Notes: generated by a model not told the origin, from the sequence alone. A stretch of 64,000 nt of DNA from an uncultured Acidobacteriaceae bacterium (GCA_903849645.1 CAINJJ010000046.1:98412-162411); one strand, 5' to 3'. Shown: positions 40,172 through 52,385, numbered from the stretch's first letter. A program made the numbers and translations.

Positions 40172-43100
40172 TCAGCGGTACCGGCGGGTCGCCTTCACCA
40201 CCATCGAGAACACCCCGGATTCATCCCGCGCCACCAGCAGGGAAACGTGGTGGTTGATGGCCACCTCCGCCTGAATCAGTTGCTGCGCCGTGGTGTTCAC
40301 GTTGGTCGCGTAGGTGAGCTTCACGTTCGACCCCAGTTGCTCTTCCACGGTGATCCGCGAGGTCGAGTTCCCCAGCGCGCCCAGGTAGCTGGGGTCCACC
40401 TTGACGGCGCCCGCCCCAAAAAGCCGCTGCACCCGGCTGCTGACCGTGGCGTTCAGGGCGCCACCCAGCAGCGCGTCCGTCGCGGGGTTTGACCCGGCCG
40501 ACTCCTGCTGCTGCGTGTAGATGCGCTGCTGGCTCTCCGTCCTCCCCAGCGCCAGCAACGCCACCACGTCGGCCTCCGGCAGGGGAGGATCGCTGCGGTA
40601 GGTCACCGCCAGCTTGTCCGGGGTTCCGTGCACACCCAGCGTAATGTCGTAGTCCTCCACGTGGGCCGTGGCGTTCATGTCGATGGAGGGCTGAATCCGC
40701 ACCGGGTTGGTGAACGAGATGTCCCCGCGCTGGAGTTCGTAGCGGGTGCCGGCAATGTTGGCGCTGCCCTCGGTGATCGAGACCCGTCCCAGCAGGGAGG
40801 GTGAGGCAACGGTGCCGCGCACCCGCAGGTCAACATACCCGGCCAGCTTGGCGTAGGCGTTCTGGAAACTCAACTGCGGCGAAGAGGTCAGGTGCACATC
40901 CAGCCGCACGTGATTTGAAGGCGCCTCGGGCGGGGCCACAGGCTGCACCGCGTTGGCCTGGGCGGCCAGCGCCACCACATCCAGGTCCGGGCTCACGGTG
41001 AACCGGGTAATCAGCACGTCACCTGAGAGCAGCAGGTTGGTCTGCGGCCCCTGCAGGTGGAGCGATGCGTCCGCCAGGGAACTCACGCCCTGGGGGTAGC
41101 GGATGCGAATCCCCTTGCCGCTCGCCGTCACGTCGGCATAGAGCCCATGCTGGTACGACAGGTACCCGCCCACGCTCAACAGGCCTCCGCCGCTCATGGC
41201 GGTGAGCGATTTCACCTCCAGCCGGTTCTGGTTGAACTCCAGCGTCCCATGCAGTTGGCTGAGCCCGTTTGGCAGGTCCTCCAGAGACAGCGATCCGTCC
41301 TGAAATTCCACGCGCCCCCGCATCCCCGGATTTGCCAGCGGGCCGTGCGCCTCCACCTGGAAGGTCGAGGTCCCGGTCGCGGTCAGGTCCGGATCAATGG
41401 TCTCCGCCACCTTCAGGTTGATGGAGCCGCTGGCGGCAATGTCCAGTTGCTGCTTGCCTTTCAGCTCCAGACTTCCCTGGGCGCGCAGGTCCGTGTTCTC
41501 GCCCATCACGTGCAGCGGGTCCAGGTTCACCTTGGAGTTGACCAGTGTGGCGTGGGCGCTGCCCTCGCTGTGCAGGTGCACGCCGGCCACCGTCACCGCC
41601 AGTTGTTGCAGGTTCGCCTCGCCGCGCATCTCCTCGGGGCGCGCCAGTGGCCCGGCCACAGTAATCGTTCCCGCCAGCGCCGATTCGCCGCTCAGCCCCT
41701 TCAGATGCGCCAGCTTGATCAGCGACCCGATGTTGAACTGCGAGAACTCCAGCCTGGCCTGCGTCGATTTGTCGCCGTTCAGCTCGGTCCGCCCATGCGC
41801 TGTCAGTTGCGCCGCTTCTATCCTGCTCGCCAGGTCGTAGGTGACGGCCTTGCCGGCCGTGTGCGCCGCAAATTCCAGGCTCCCCAGCGGCTCCCCGCTC
41901 ACCGCCAGGTCGGGCAGCGAGGCGCGCGCCTCCAGGCGCGGGTCGTCCAGTGTTCCCGCTCCCGTCACTGCGAAGCCAAGCTGCCCGGTGATGGCCAGGC
42001 CCTTCTGCCGCGCCCATTCCAGACGCGAAACGTCGATTCCCGCTCCACGGGCGTCGATCCGCAACTGGCGGGACTTCAGATTGAAGCTCCCCGTGGCTGA
42101 AATCTTGCCCGTCTCCTCGCTCAACTTCACCGAGGTCAGTCGGATCTCCTGGTTGGCGATGCTCCCTTGCGCCCGAACGCGCGCCACCGGCTCACCCCAG
42201 AACGCGCCCCCATTCACTTCCAGCCATCCAGAGCCATTCAGCGTCTTGACCGCGCCTTCCGCGTCGATCTGCGCATCCAGCAGGCCGGTCACCGGCAGAG
42301 TCTGTCCCGTCAGCGGCAGCATATCTCCCACGCTCACTTTGCTCGCTCGCACCCGCAGGCGCACCTGCGAATCGCCGTCGTACACCGGAACCGGCGCGTC
42401 GCCCGGAACCGCCTCTACCCGGCCCGGCGTCAGCGAGCCATCCACGCTGATCGCCGCTTTTCCCCGCTGCAGTTGCCCATGGTCGATCGCAATCCGCGCC
42501 GCCGAGTACACGCCCGTCGCCTCGGCCGTGTCCCAGCCAACCATCTGCGGATTGCCCGTCTTGTCGCCGGGAGCGGGCGGCATCTCCAGCGTGATCTTTG
42601 TTCCCTTGGCCGTGCCGGAGAGGTGCGGATCCAGCAGGGTGCCCGCCCACATCCCTTTGAAGTCCGCCTGCCCTCCCAGTGACAAAGGCAACGCCGCGGT
42701 GCCTGACTTCCCGTTACGGATCAGCCCCAGGTCGCGCAGCACCACGTCAAAGTCGTTCAGGTTGGCGGTGTGAATCTCCACGGCAAACCCCGAAGGGCTG
42801 GTCATCGGATAGGCGCCGAGCTGCCCATGCGCCACCACTTCCGTGCCCGGCGTGTGCAGCACCAGGCTGCGCAGCTCCACAGCTCCATTTCGTTGAGCAT
42901 AGGTTCCGTCCAGCAGCCCGCTGGTCGCCACCTCGCCCGCCGCCGGATGCCCGCTCGGGCTGGCCTCGAGCGACGCGCTCACCACCGTGGTCAGCGGCTC
43001 TCCGCGGGCCCACGTAGCCGTGACCGGCCCATTCAGCAGGGCGTCCAGCCCCAACCGCTGAAACGGCCCCTGCCCCACAATATCCAGCACCGTGTCCAGG

Positions 43101-44473
43101 GAGACGTCGATTACCCTGGCCGTCACCTTGCCATTGATCGGGATGTCCTCGGGCGGGGCGTGAAAGACCTTTCCTTCGCTCTTCGCTTTGCTTTCCGCTG
43201 CGCGCAACACCGCCTGCTGAGCCGGTCTGACCACAGCGCGCGGGCGGCCCGACGGGAGCCATGGGCTCAGCGCCACCTGTCCCTCGATGCGTCCCCCCTG
43301 CCGCAGTCGCGCCACCACCTGCGTCACCAGCAACTTTTCCGGGTCCGCATGAACATGAGCATCCACCTCTGCCCCGGTCAGAATCACCCCCGGCTGAATG
43401 TGCGACGCATTGTCAAAGTGGACCGGGCCGTCTGCGACAAACTGCCCCCCTTGCCCCGCCGCGGCAACGTCCAGCCTTGCCACGCCCTCCGGCGAGAGGT
43501 TGTAGCCCGTCACCGGCTCCAGCAGCCGCAGGTCCAGCTCTCCGCTCGCCTTCGCCACCCAGTGGGGATGGGCAAAGTCCTGCAGGGTTCCGGAAATCTC
43601 CAGCGTGTGCCCATCGGCCGTGACCCGCAGCGAGCGCAGGAAGACAGCGGCCCGCACCAGGTCCACTTTGGCCTCGAAGCGGCCCTCCGCCGTCCGCGCC
43701 GCCCGGCTTGCAGGGCTGGAACTCTTGGCTCCGCCGCGCGCCAGGTTCAGCGCGCCGGCCCCTGCCTCGACATGAAAGCTCTCCGGGTTGCCCCTCGACG
43801 CCGGCGCATAGGTCAGCCGCAGCGAGGCGTCATTGATCGCAAAATCCAGCGGAATGTAGCGGTTCTGGAAGTCAAACCCCGCCCCCCGGTCGTCATAGTC
43901 CAGAACTCCCTGGTCCACCGCCACGTGCCCTGCCTGCAGGTCAAACAGCGTGTCCAGACCTGACCTGCCCCCTTTGCTTGCCTTCCTGGGGTGCGGCTGA
44001 TTGGTCGACCCGTCCTCATACACAATCAGGTGCAACTGCGGCCGCGAAACCACCAGCGACCGCAGCAGAACCCGCGGGCTCACCACTTCCAGAATGCTGA
44101 TCTCAACCTTCAGCTTGTCCACTTCAGCATAGGGAGCTTCCCCGGCCCCTTCCAGCCCGTGGATGACAATGCCGTCCGCCTCCGCCGTGAGGTGCAGCAG
44201 GTCCCAGTGGAAATGCGCAATCTCCACCCGACCTCCCGTCGCCGCTTCCAGAGTCCCGGCAAGCCGCTTCCGCACCAGGTTTTCAAACCCTGGCGAACTC
44301 GCCCAGAAATAGCCGGCCGTCACCGAGGCAATCGTCAGCAGCACCACCCCGGCCACCGTGAGGGGAAGATGACGCAGCAGAAACCGCCGCAGCCGGCGCG
44401 GCCGGGGCACTGCCTGCGCGGCATTGGGATCCGCGTCCTTGCGCGGGAGAAGGGAATCGTCGGGTTCGCTCAC
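40172..44473 (-). CDS. tamB: TamB-like translocation and assembly module protein
   Basis: 1433 residues. One N-terminal membrane helix (about 32-54: LPLTVAGVVLLTIASVTAGYF) anchors an extremely long beta-taco/AsmA-like repeat region. It ends in the conserved TamB (DUF490) domain from about residue 1050 (SLEDLPNGLSQLHGTLEFNQ to the last Arg). VDLRVRGTVASPSLLGRVSI and NPVRIQPSIDMNATA are typical of that domain. TamB spans the periplasm and moves phospholipids or barrel proteins to the outer membrane together with a BamA-like partner. Its start overlaps the SurA-like gene by 4 bases, after the BamA/TamA-like gene, which supports the assignment strongly. Confidence 0.92.
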   Translation of the reverse strand: MSEPDDSLLPRKDADPNAAQAVPRPRRLRRFLLRHLPLTVAGVVLLTIASVTAGYFWASSPGFENLVRKRLAGTLEAATGGRVEIAHFHWDLLHLTAEADGIVIHGLEGAGEAPYAEVDKLKVEISILEVVSPRVLLRSLVVSRPQLHLIVYEDGSTNQPHPRKASKGGRSGLDTLFDLQAGHVAVDQGVLDYDDRGAGFDFQNRYIPLDFAINDASLRLTYAPASRGNPESFHVEAGAGALNLARGGAKSSSPASRAARTAEGRFEAKVDLVRAAVFLRSLRVTADGHTLEISGTLQDFAHPHWVAKASGELDLRLLEPVTGYNLSPEGVARLDVAAAGQGGQFVADGPVHFDNASHIQPGVILTGAEVDAHVHADPEKLLVTQVVARLRQGGRIEGQVALSPWLPSGRPRAVVRPAQQAVLRAAESKAKSEGKVFHAPPEDIPINGKVTARVIDVSLDTVLDIVGQGPFQRLGLDALLNGPVTATWARGEPLTTVVSASLEASPSGHPAAGEVATSGLLDGTYAQRNGAVELRSLVLHTPGTEVVAHGQLGAYPMTSPSGFAVEIHTANLNDFDVVLRDLGLIRNGKSGTAALPLSLGGQADFKGMWAGTLLDPHLSGTAKGTKITLEMPPAPGDKTGNPQMVGWDTAEATGVYSAARIAIDHGQLQRGKAAISVDGSLTPGRVEAVPGDAPVPVYDGDSQVRLRVRASKVSVGDMLPLTGQTLPVTGLLDAQIDAEGAVKTLNGSGWLEVNGGAFWGEPVARVRAQGSIANQEIRLTSVKLSEETGKISATGSFNLKSRQLRIDARGAGIDVSRLEWARQKGLAITGQLGFAVTGAGTLDDPRLEARASLPDLAVSGEPLGSLEFAAHTAGKAVTYDLASRIEAAQLTAHGRTELNGDKSTQARLEFSQFNIGSLIKLAHLKGLSGESALAGTITVAGPLARPEEMRGEANLQQLAVTVAGVHLHSEGSAHATLVNSKVNLDPLHVMGENTDLRAQGSLELKGKQQLDIAASGSINLKVAETIDPDLTATGTSTFQVEAHGPLANPGMRGRVEFQDGSLSLEDLPNGLSQLHGTLEFNQNRLEVKSLTAMSGGGLLSVGGYLSYQHGLYADVTASGKGIRIRYPQGVSSLADASLHLQGPQTNLLLSGDVLITRFTVSPDLDVVALAAQANAVQPVAPPEAPSNHVRLDVHLTSSPQLSFQNAYAKLAGYVDLRVRGTVASPSLLGRVSITEGSANIAGTRYELQRGDISFTNPVRIQPSIDMNATAHVEDYDITLGVHGTPDKLAVTYRSDPPLPEADVVALLALGRTESQQRIYTQQQESAGSNPATDALLGGALNATVSSRVQRLFGAGAVKVDPSYLGALGNSTSRITVEEQLGSNVKLTYATNVNTTAQQLIQAEVAINHHVSLLVARDESGVFSMVVKATRRYR

Positions 44474-45249
44474 GGCTTCGCCCCCTTCTCCGGGTCCGGG
44501 GCTTTAGGGCCTTCCAGCGCCGGGTCCAGCACCTCCACATCGCCCTGCTTGCGCAGGTTGTTGAGCCAGTCGTCAAACAGCGCGTTCACCTGCCTCTGCA
44601 GCAGGATCTCCTCAATCCGAGGCGACACCTTCTCCAGCGCCGGAATCGCCTCGCCCTTGGTGTACTGGGGCAGCAGCGTCTCCTTGTAGTAGCTCTCGAT
44701 CTCCTGCGGAGAGATGCTGATCCCCTGCCGGAAGCGCAACTCGATGAAGCGAAGGATCTGTACCCGGTAGCGCAGGTAGTTCCCCACCAGCTCGTCTGTC
44801 AGGTCATGGCTGGCCAGAAACGCCTTCCAGCCATCGGCCGAGGCGCAGTTCTGGCGTACGCACGCGGGAACCTCCCGGCGAATCTCGCTCAGCCGCGCGT
44901 CCACCTCCGCCTGCGACGGGTCGGCCGCCTGCGCGTCCTCCTGGCGAATCTGCTGCTGGATGAGGGCCCGCTCAATCAACTGCTCCAGCGCCCGCTGCCG
45001 GGTCAGGACTCCCAGTCCCGCCTGCCCTGGGTCCAGCACCGCCAAACGCATCTCTTCGTCCAGGTCGCTGGCCAGAATCGCCTGGTTGTTCACCACCGCC
45101 ACCACCCGGTCCAGCACCCGCGTTTTGGCGGCATCCGTGGGCTGAGCTTCGGCTGCTCCCGCCCCGCACAGAGCAAGAAAGCCCACAAGCAGCCAGGGCC
45201 ACCTGGCCCTCGCTGCCGGTCTCACCGGACTCCCGTGCCGGATCTGCAT
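44470..45249 (-). CDS. SurA-like periplasmic chaperone without a PPIase domain
   Basis: 259 residues with a signal peptide (residues 12-36). The SurA N-terminal chaperone motif VLDRVVAVVNNQAILASDLDEEMRL occupies 45-70. Helical segments then include RQRALEQLIERALIQQQIRQ and a late RFRQGISISPQEIESYYKETLLPQY, which matches the segment following the SurA N-domain. The parvulin-type PPIase domain is missing. It probably holds unfolded outer-membrane proteins. Its start overlaps the preceding POTRA-barrel gene by 1 base and its end overlaps tamB by 4 bases, indicating translational coupling. Confidence 0.85.
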   Translation of the reverse strand: MQIRHGSPVRPAARARWPWLLVGFLALCGAGAAEAQPTDAAKTRVLDRVVAVVNNQAILASDLDEEMRLAVLDPGQAGLGVLTRQRALEQLIERALIQQQIRQEDAQAADPSQAEVDARLSEIRREVPACVRQNCASADGWKAFLASHDLTDELVGNYLRYRVQILRFIELRFRQGISISPQEIESYYKETLLPQYTKGEAIPALEKVSPRIEEILLQRQVNALFDDWLNNLRKQGDVEVLDPALEGPKAPDPEKGAKP

Positions 45250-48200
45250 CAGAACGCCTGTCCCAGGCTGAAGAAGAAGTTGAAGTGGCTGGCCTGGCCC
45301 ACGTGCCGCGCGGCCGTCAGGTCAGAGTAGTTGTAAATCACCGGGTAAATCGGCGGGTTGAGGTTATAGCTGAAATCCAGCCGGATGGGCCCGACCGGCG
45401 TATGGTAACGCAACCCCACCCCCGGCGAATGAGCAAAGTAGTTGAAGCTGCACCCGCTTTTGGGCCCCGTCGAGTTCCACGGCCCCGATGTTGCCGGCAC
45501 CGCCAGGTTCTTGCAGGCGTCTCGTCCCGGCTGGTGCAGCCGCAGGGCGCTCGCCCACGCGTCGCCCGCATTGGCAAACACGTTTCCCATGTCGTGGAAG
45601 AGAACAAAGCTCACCGTATTGCCCAGCCAAGGCAGATTGGCCGGAGGCAGCCGCATCTCCGTGCTGTTGATCAGCGCCCCCGCCCCGCCCACCGGGTAGC
45701 CCGTCTCCAGATCGCGCGGCCCCGCCGCGTTGATGGGAAAGCCCCGGAACGACGTGGCGCCTCCCGCATAAAGCCTCTCGGGAAGCGGGATCAACTCGCC
45801 TGCCCTCGCGCCATAAGCCCGCTCCTGCCCGTAGCGGGTGTTCCGCGCCAGCACGTAACGCCCCTTGTCAAAGCTGTAGTAGCTCGAATAAGACACATCC
45901 AGCCGGTTAAACGCCGCCTGCGCTCCAAACCGCTCCGCGGAGAGAAACTCCTGAAAGCTCGTGTAGGTGCCCCGGTGCGCATCCAGCGGAGAGTCGCGCG
46001 TATCCCGAATCCACGTCACGCCCGGCCCCGCCACGCGCGCCGCCGTTGACAGCAGCCTCAGCTCGCAGGGGCAAACCTGCAGGCTGCTCTCCGCCACCTT
46101 TACGCGGCGAAAGTCATATTCATACACCAGCGTGTTGGCCTTTGACAGCAGCGACCCCGGGGTCAAAAAGTGCTCCGTCCAGCGCACTCCGGCTTCCAGC
46201 TTGGATGCCACATAGGTCGTCACGTCCTGGCTGTTGGCATAGCCTCCCGAGACCGTCAGCCCGAAGTTGTGATTCCCATAAAAATGCGGATTCTGAAACA
46301 GCAGGCTCACCTTCTGTTCCAGCAGGCCATAGGTGCCCTGCAGCGACGCCGATTGCTCCCGGCCAAACAGGTTATTGCGCGTCAGGTCCGCCAGCACCCG
46401 CGGGCTCACCCCGGTCTTGCCGTTGGGAATGCACGGAACGCCCAGGCCGAGCGCGCCCTTGCAGTCGTTCTGCGGCGCTCCGGTCTGCGCCTCAAAGCCT
46501 CCGCCGTAGGTCAGCGCCCAGCGGCGCGCTTCCACTGCCTGGAGAAGGACTGTCTTGTATGTCTCCCCACCGGTCGGGTTCACGATCGCCGTATCGATTT
46601 CGCTGAACAGCGCAAAGTCGTAAAGGTTGCGCTGCGTCTCCGCCAGCGCCGTCTCGTTCAGCGGGTCGCCGGGCTTCAGCGTGATGGCCCGCGCCACTGT
46701 GTCCGGCCGGGTGTAGTGAAGCCCCGTCAGCAGCACCTTGCGCACAAAAACCTGCTGGCCCTCGGTCACATGGAAGACCACATCCACTTTGTTGGGGTCC
46801 GCCTTCTCCTCCGCCTGGCTCACTTCCACCCGCACCTGGTCAAAGCCCCGGCTCAGGTAGTCGGTCAGCAACTCGTCCCGGTCCCCGGCCAGGTTCTGCG
46901 GCGAGAGCAGTTGTCCCTCCACCGTATTCAGTTGCGCCATCAGCTTGTCTGCGGCCACGTGCTCGTTGCCCTCGATGCGCACCGCGCCCACCCGCTGCTG
47001 CTCGCCCTCTGCAATGTGGTAAACCAACTCCAGCGGCGCAGCCTTGCCCAGGGCCGCCGCCTTCGACTGGCCGGCGCTGGTCTCGGGCGTAATCTTCACC
47101 CGCAGAAACCCGTTGTTCTGATAGACCGCCTGCAATGCGTTCACGTCCGCGCTGACCAGCGCCTGGCTATAGGCCCCGTGCCGGTCCAGCGCGCTGGCAG
47201 CATGAACGCCCAACACGTCCTTCAGCGTAGCGGCGTCAAAGTAATGGTTCCCCGCCACTGAAACCCGGTCCACCCGCCGGCGCTGCCCAAGCCGGACGTG
47301 GTAGACAATCACCACTTCCTCGGCTGTCCGGGTGCGCTGTTCATGTTCCACTTTCACGTCAAAATAGCCCTGGCCCTGAAAATAGTCCCGCAGCCGCCGG
47401 CTTCCCTCGTTCAGCAGGTCCTCATCCACCGTCCCCTCTTCGTAGATGGGAATGATGTGCTTCAGCCGGTCGGGCCCCGTGTTGGCCCCTTCCACCAGTA
47501 CGCGCACCACCGGCCCCCGGCTGGCTGAGAACCGGAAGTTGTCCCGTTGCTTGTCGGCCGCGTACTGCCGGGATTCAAGTTTGATCTCGGCCTCCAGCCT
47601 CTCCTGCTTCTGGTAGACCTTCAGCACCCCGGCAAGTGCGCGATTGGCGGTGTCATGGTCCACTTTGGCGTTGGCCCGCAAATGCGCATGGCGGCTGAAC
47701 TCCTCCACACTCATCCCCGCCTCGCCCGTCACCTCCACCGTCCCTACCCGCGTTTGCACCCCCGAATCGACCTGAAACGCGATGTCCACCAGTTGCTCTT
47801 CCGGATGAAACGTCAGCTCCTGCCTGATGGTTGGCGCGTGAAATCCATTCTGGTCAAGGGTCTGGCGCATCTGGTCAATCGCCTGCGCAAGCTTGGCCTC
47901 GGTAAACCTGGCCCCCGGCTCAAGTCGCCCGGCGCGTTCCAGTTGCGTATTGATTGTGGTTCCCTTTGCGCCCTCCACGCGTACCGTGCCGATAAACGTG
48001 CGCGGCTTTCCCGCAAACACCAGGTCCAGCCCGGCGCCATCTGCACGGGCTTCCACGCCGATGGTCTCGTAGAGTCCGGTGGCAAACAGTTGGCGGAGGC
48101 TCTTCCTCACATCTTCGCGCACCAGCGGCGCACCCTCCGCCTGAGCCAGGTGACCGGCCAGTGGGGCCAGACGGCTCGGGTTCACTCCTTCAAACTCGAT

Positions 48201-48404
48201 GCGGCTGACAGGCAGCCCTTCCCATTGCGCCCACTCGTCGTCGCTGCCGTCGGTCGCGCGCTCCCCGCTGTCTTCTCCCGTCGCATGGACGCTGGTCCGC
48301 GCGCCTTCGCCCAGCTGAGCCCAGACTGCCTGGCTCCCAAAGACGGCAAAGGCCAGCGCGCACACCAGCTTGAGGCTGTGCCTGTACCGCTTTCCGCGCC
48401 GCAT
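45249..48404 (-). CDS. BamA/TamA-like Omp85 protein with about seven POTRA domains
   Basis: The frame is open from 48467 (GTG), but the ATG at 48404 gives a clean signal peptide (MRRGKRYRHSLKL...AVWA) and is preferred; about 1051 residues. Seven POTRA-like modules can be counted between residue 60 and 650. Their starts read ISRIEFEGV-like, FIGTVRVEGA, TRVGTVEVTG, VVRVLVEGAN, RRVDRVSVAGN, QRVGAVRIEGN and VRKVLLTGL. A 16-strand barrel follows; it includes the Omp85 motif RLYAGGATSFRGF and ends LGQAF. BamA usually has five POTRAs and TamA three, so this is an expanded form. Being first in the operon with SurA-like and TamB proteins points to a TamA role. Confidence 0.85.
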   Translation of the reverse strand: MRRGKRYRHSLKLVCALAFAVFGSQAVWAQLGEGARTSVHATGEDSGERATDGSDDEWAQWEGLPVSRIEFEGVNPSRLAPLAGHLAQAEGAPLVREDVRKSLRQLFATGLYETIGVEARADGAGLDLVFAGKPRTFIGTVRVEGAKGTTINTQLERAGRLEPGARFTEAKLAQAIDQMRQTLDQNGFHAPTIRQELTFHPEEQLVDIAFQVDSGVQTRVGTVEVTGEAGMSVEEFSRHAHLRANAKVDHDTANRALAGVLKVYQKQERLEAEIKLESRQYAADKQRDNFRFSASRGPVVRVLVEGANTGPDRLKHIIPIYEEGTVDEDLLNEGSRRLRDYFQGQGYFDVKVEHEQRTRTAEEVVIVYHVRLGQRRRVDRVSVAGNHYFDAATLKDVLGVHAASALDRHGAYSQALVSADVNALQAVYQNNGFLRVKITPETSAGQSKAAALGKAAPLELVYHIAEGEQQRVGAVRIEGNEHVAADKLMAQLNTVEGQLLSPQNLAGDRDELLTDYLSRGFDQVRVEVSQAEEKADPNKVDVVFHVTEGQQVFVRKVLLTGLHYTRPDTVARAITLKPGDPLNETALAETQRNLYDFALFSEIDTAIVNPTGGETYKTVLLQAVEARRWALTYGGGFEAQTGAPQNDCKGALGLGVPCIPNGKTGVSPRVLADLTRNNLFGREQSASLQGTYGLLEQKVSLLFQNPHFYGNHNFGLTVSGGYANSQDVTTYVASKLEAGVRWTEHFLTPGSLLSKANTLVYEYDFRRVKVAESSLQVCPCELRLLSTAARVAGPGVTWIRDTRDSPLDAHRGTYTSFQEFLSAERFGAQAAFNRLDVSYSSYYSFDKGRYVLARNTRYGQERAYGARAGELIPLPERLYAGGATSFRGFPINAAGPRDLETGYPVGGAGALINSTEMRLPPANLPWLGNTVSFVLFHDMGNVFANAGDAWASALRLHQPGRDACKNLAVPATSGPWNSTGPKSGCSFNYFAHSPGVGLRYHTPVGPIRLDFSYNLNPPIYPVIYNYSDLTAARHVGQASHFNFFFSLGQAF

Positions 48405-48525
48405 CGCCCGCTTTGCAATCAAGAATGTATCTCCATGGAACGCGGAGACCAACGCCCCTTTGCACACGGGCGCCTTCCACAGTGGCCGGCAGGCAGCGAA
48501 CCCTGTTTCCTGTCCCCAGTCCCTT

Positions 48526-48531
48526 TATACT
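48526..48531 (+). promoter_or_regulatory. Candidate -10 box upstream of the ECF sigma gene
   Basis: TATACT at 48526-48531 lies in the divergent spacer between the Omp85 operon and the sigma factor. A GAACCCTG stretch (48498-48505) upstream resembles an ECF-type -35 element, which would suggest autoregulation, but the match is weak. Confidence 0.3.
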
Positions 48532-48591
48532 AAAGAGGCATTCACCCCGGCGGAGCAGTTTCCGGCTGGATAGCCTCCCCCAAGGCAGCCC

Positions 48592-49287
48592 ATGGCTCAC
48601 GTCAAACAACCCAGGCACTCGCCCGTCGCGCCGCCGGAGATTTCGGACAATGGGCCGCAGCTCGCCGCTGCGCCCCCCGCGCCTGCCTCCCCGGCGACTC
48701 CCGCCTCCCTCGAAGCCGGCTCCGATGCCGATATCCTGGCCCGCGCCCAGGCCGGCGATCATCAGGCGTTTGCCCAGCTATACTCCCTGCACAAAAGACG
48801 CATCTACTCATTATGTCTGCGCATGGTGGGCAATATGGCGGAGGCAGAGGACCTGACCCAGGAGGCTTTCCTCCAGTTGCATCGGAAGATCGCCACCTTC
48901 CGCGGCGACTCCGCCTTTTCCACCTGGCTCCACCGCCTGGCCATCAATGTGGTCCTCATGCAACTGAGAAAAAAAGGCCTTTCCCTCATCTCGATGGACG
49001 AAGCCATGGAACCGGCCCCCGAAGGCGGCCCCGGTCGAAGCTTTGGCGCCGCCGACCCCACCCTCTCTGGCGCCATTGACCGCCTCGCGCTCGAGCGCGC
49101 CGTTGCCGACCTGCCCGCCGGCTATCGGCTCATCTTTGTCCTCCACGACATCGAGGGCTATGAACACAATGAGATTGCCACCATGCTCGAATGCTCCATC
49201 GGCAACAGCAAGTCCCAACTCCACAAGGCACGGCTCAAACTGCGCGATGCCCTGCGCTCCCAGCCCGCGCTCGAGGTGAGGCCATGA
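48592..49287 (+). CDS. ECF RNA polymerase sigma factor (RpoE-like)
   Basis: 231 residues. A Pro/Ala-rich, likely disordered N-terminal tail (about 1-45) precedes sigma region 2 (DILARAQAGDHQAFAQLY ... MAEAEDLTQEAFLQLHRKI ... FSTWLHRLAINV, about 46-125). Sigma region 4 follows (ALERAVADLPAGYRLIFVLHDIEGYEHNEIA and SIGNSKSQLHKARLKLRDAL, about 160-225). It directs RNA polymerase to an envelope-stress-type regulon in many families. The start codon of the next gene overlaps its stop (ATGA). It is divergent from the Omp85-SurA-TamB operon. Confidence 0.92.
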   Translation: MAHVKQPRHSPVAPPEISDNGPQLAAAPPAPASPATPASLEAGSDADILARAQAGDHQAFAQLYSLHKRRIYSLCLRMVGNMAEAEDLTQEAFLQLHRKIATFRGDSAFSTWLHRLAINVVLMQLRKKGLSLISMDEAMEPAPEGGPGRSFGAADPTLSGAIDRLALERAVADLPAGYRLIFVLHDIEGYEHNEIATMLECSIGNSKSQLHKARLKLRDALRSQPALEVRP

Positions 49288-49538
49288 CCCCCAGCCGCAA
49301 TGCCATGACCTGCCAGCAGTTTCAAGAGCAGTTGGCCGATCTCATCGGCTCCGGCGAAAACGCCGCCGCCCATCCCCATCTGCGCGGATGCATCCGCTGC
49401 ACCGTCCTTCTCTCTGACCTCGAAGCCATCGCCGAGGCCGCCCGCCAGCTCTTTCCCATCGTCGAACCTCCGGAAAAGCTCTGGAAGCAAATCGAAATCG
49501 CCATCAAGGATGACCAGAAATCCCTCATTCCGGACTGA
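49284..49538 (+). CDS. Short zinc-finger anti-sigma-like protein
   Basis: 84 residues beginning at an ATG that overlaps the sigma stop codon by 4 bases, a strong sign of translational coupling. It has a Cys at position 9 and a downstream HLRGCIRC motif (HxxxCxxC), together the ZAS zinc-binding anti-sigma pattern. No membrane helix follows, so it is a soluble anti-sigma factor, perhaps redox responsive. It is much shorter than the usual RseA-type proteins. Confidence 0.7.
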   Translation: MTPSRNAMTCQQFQEQLADLIGSGENAAAHPHLRGCIRCTVLLSDLEAIAEAARQLFPIVEPPEKLWKQIEIAIKDDQKSLIPD

Positions 49539-49949
49539 CCTGACCCCGGTTCGCCGCCCCGCGCCGCAGTCGCGCTCCTGTGCCCCGTACCCCGCTCCGC
49601 AACGCCGCTTCCTCCCTTCCCGGTTCCCCTCACACCTTCGCTCACCTTTCTTCCCCTTCTGGCCGATAGACCCTCAGAGGAGCGGCACTGCCTGCGTCAG
49701 CGCATGAAAAACTCCATCCATCTCCCGACTCTCGCCCTGGGCCGTTCCCGCCGCTGGCTGGGCCGCGCCGGCCCTCGCCAAACCGTCCGTCCGCAGGCCA
49801 ATTTCCCAGTGGAACCAGGCCGCCCTGCCGCCCGTACCCGGTGGAAGCCCGCCCCTTGCTTCTCACAAGCGCATGCGCCTGGCGTACTTTCTTGAAACTT
49901 TTCGATTTCTGCGTGGTCTAATGAAGAAAAGTTGATACGAGGACACTCA
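49539..49949. other. Intergenic region between the anti-sigma gene and lon
   Basis: About 410 bases. It holds a likely lon promoter near its end (TTGAAA 49892-49897). One 63-codon open frame (49704-49895) lacks a ribosome-binding site and any recognisable motif and is not called. No RNA gene or hairpin with a T-run was recognised. Confidence 0.4.
49892..49922 (+). promoter_or_regulatory. Candidate lon promoter
   Basis: CTTGAAA begins at 49891 and TCTAAT lies at 49917-49922, 19 bases after TTGAAA. CTTGAAA also matches the -35 part of heat-shock (sigma-32) promoters, but no CCCAT-type -10 is seen. Confidence 0.35.

Positions 49950-52385
<2,436 letters not shown>

Noticed and set aside
49704..49895. 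63-codon frame before lon
   Set aside because: Basic low-complexity product, no ribosome-binding site, and the candidate lon promoter overlaps its 3' end.
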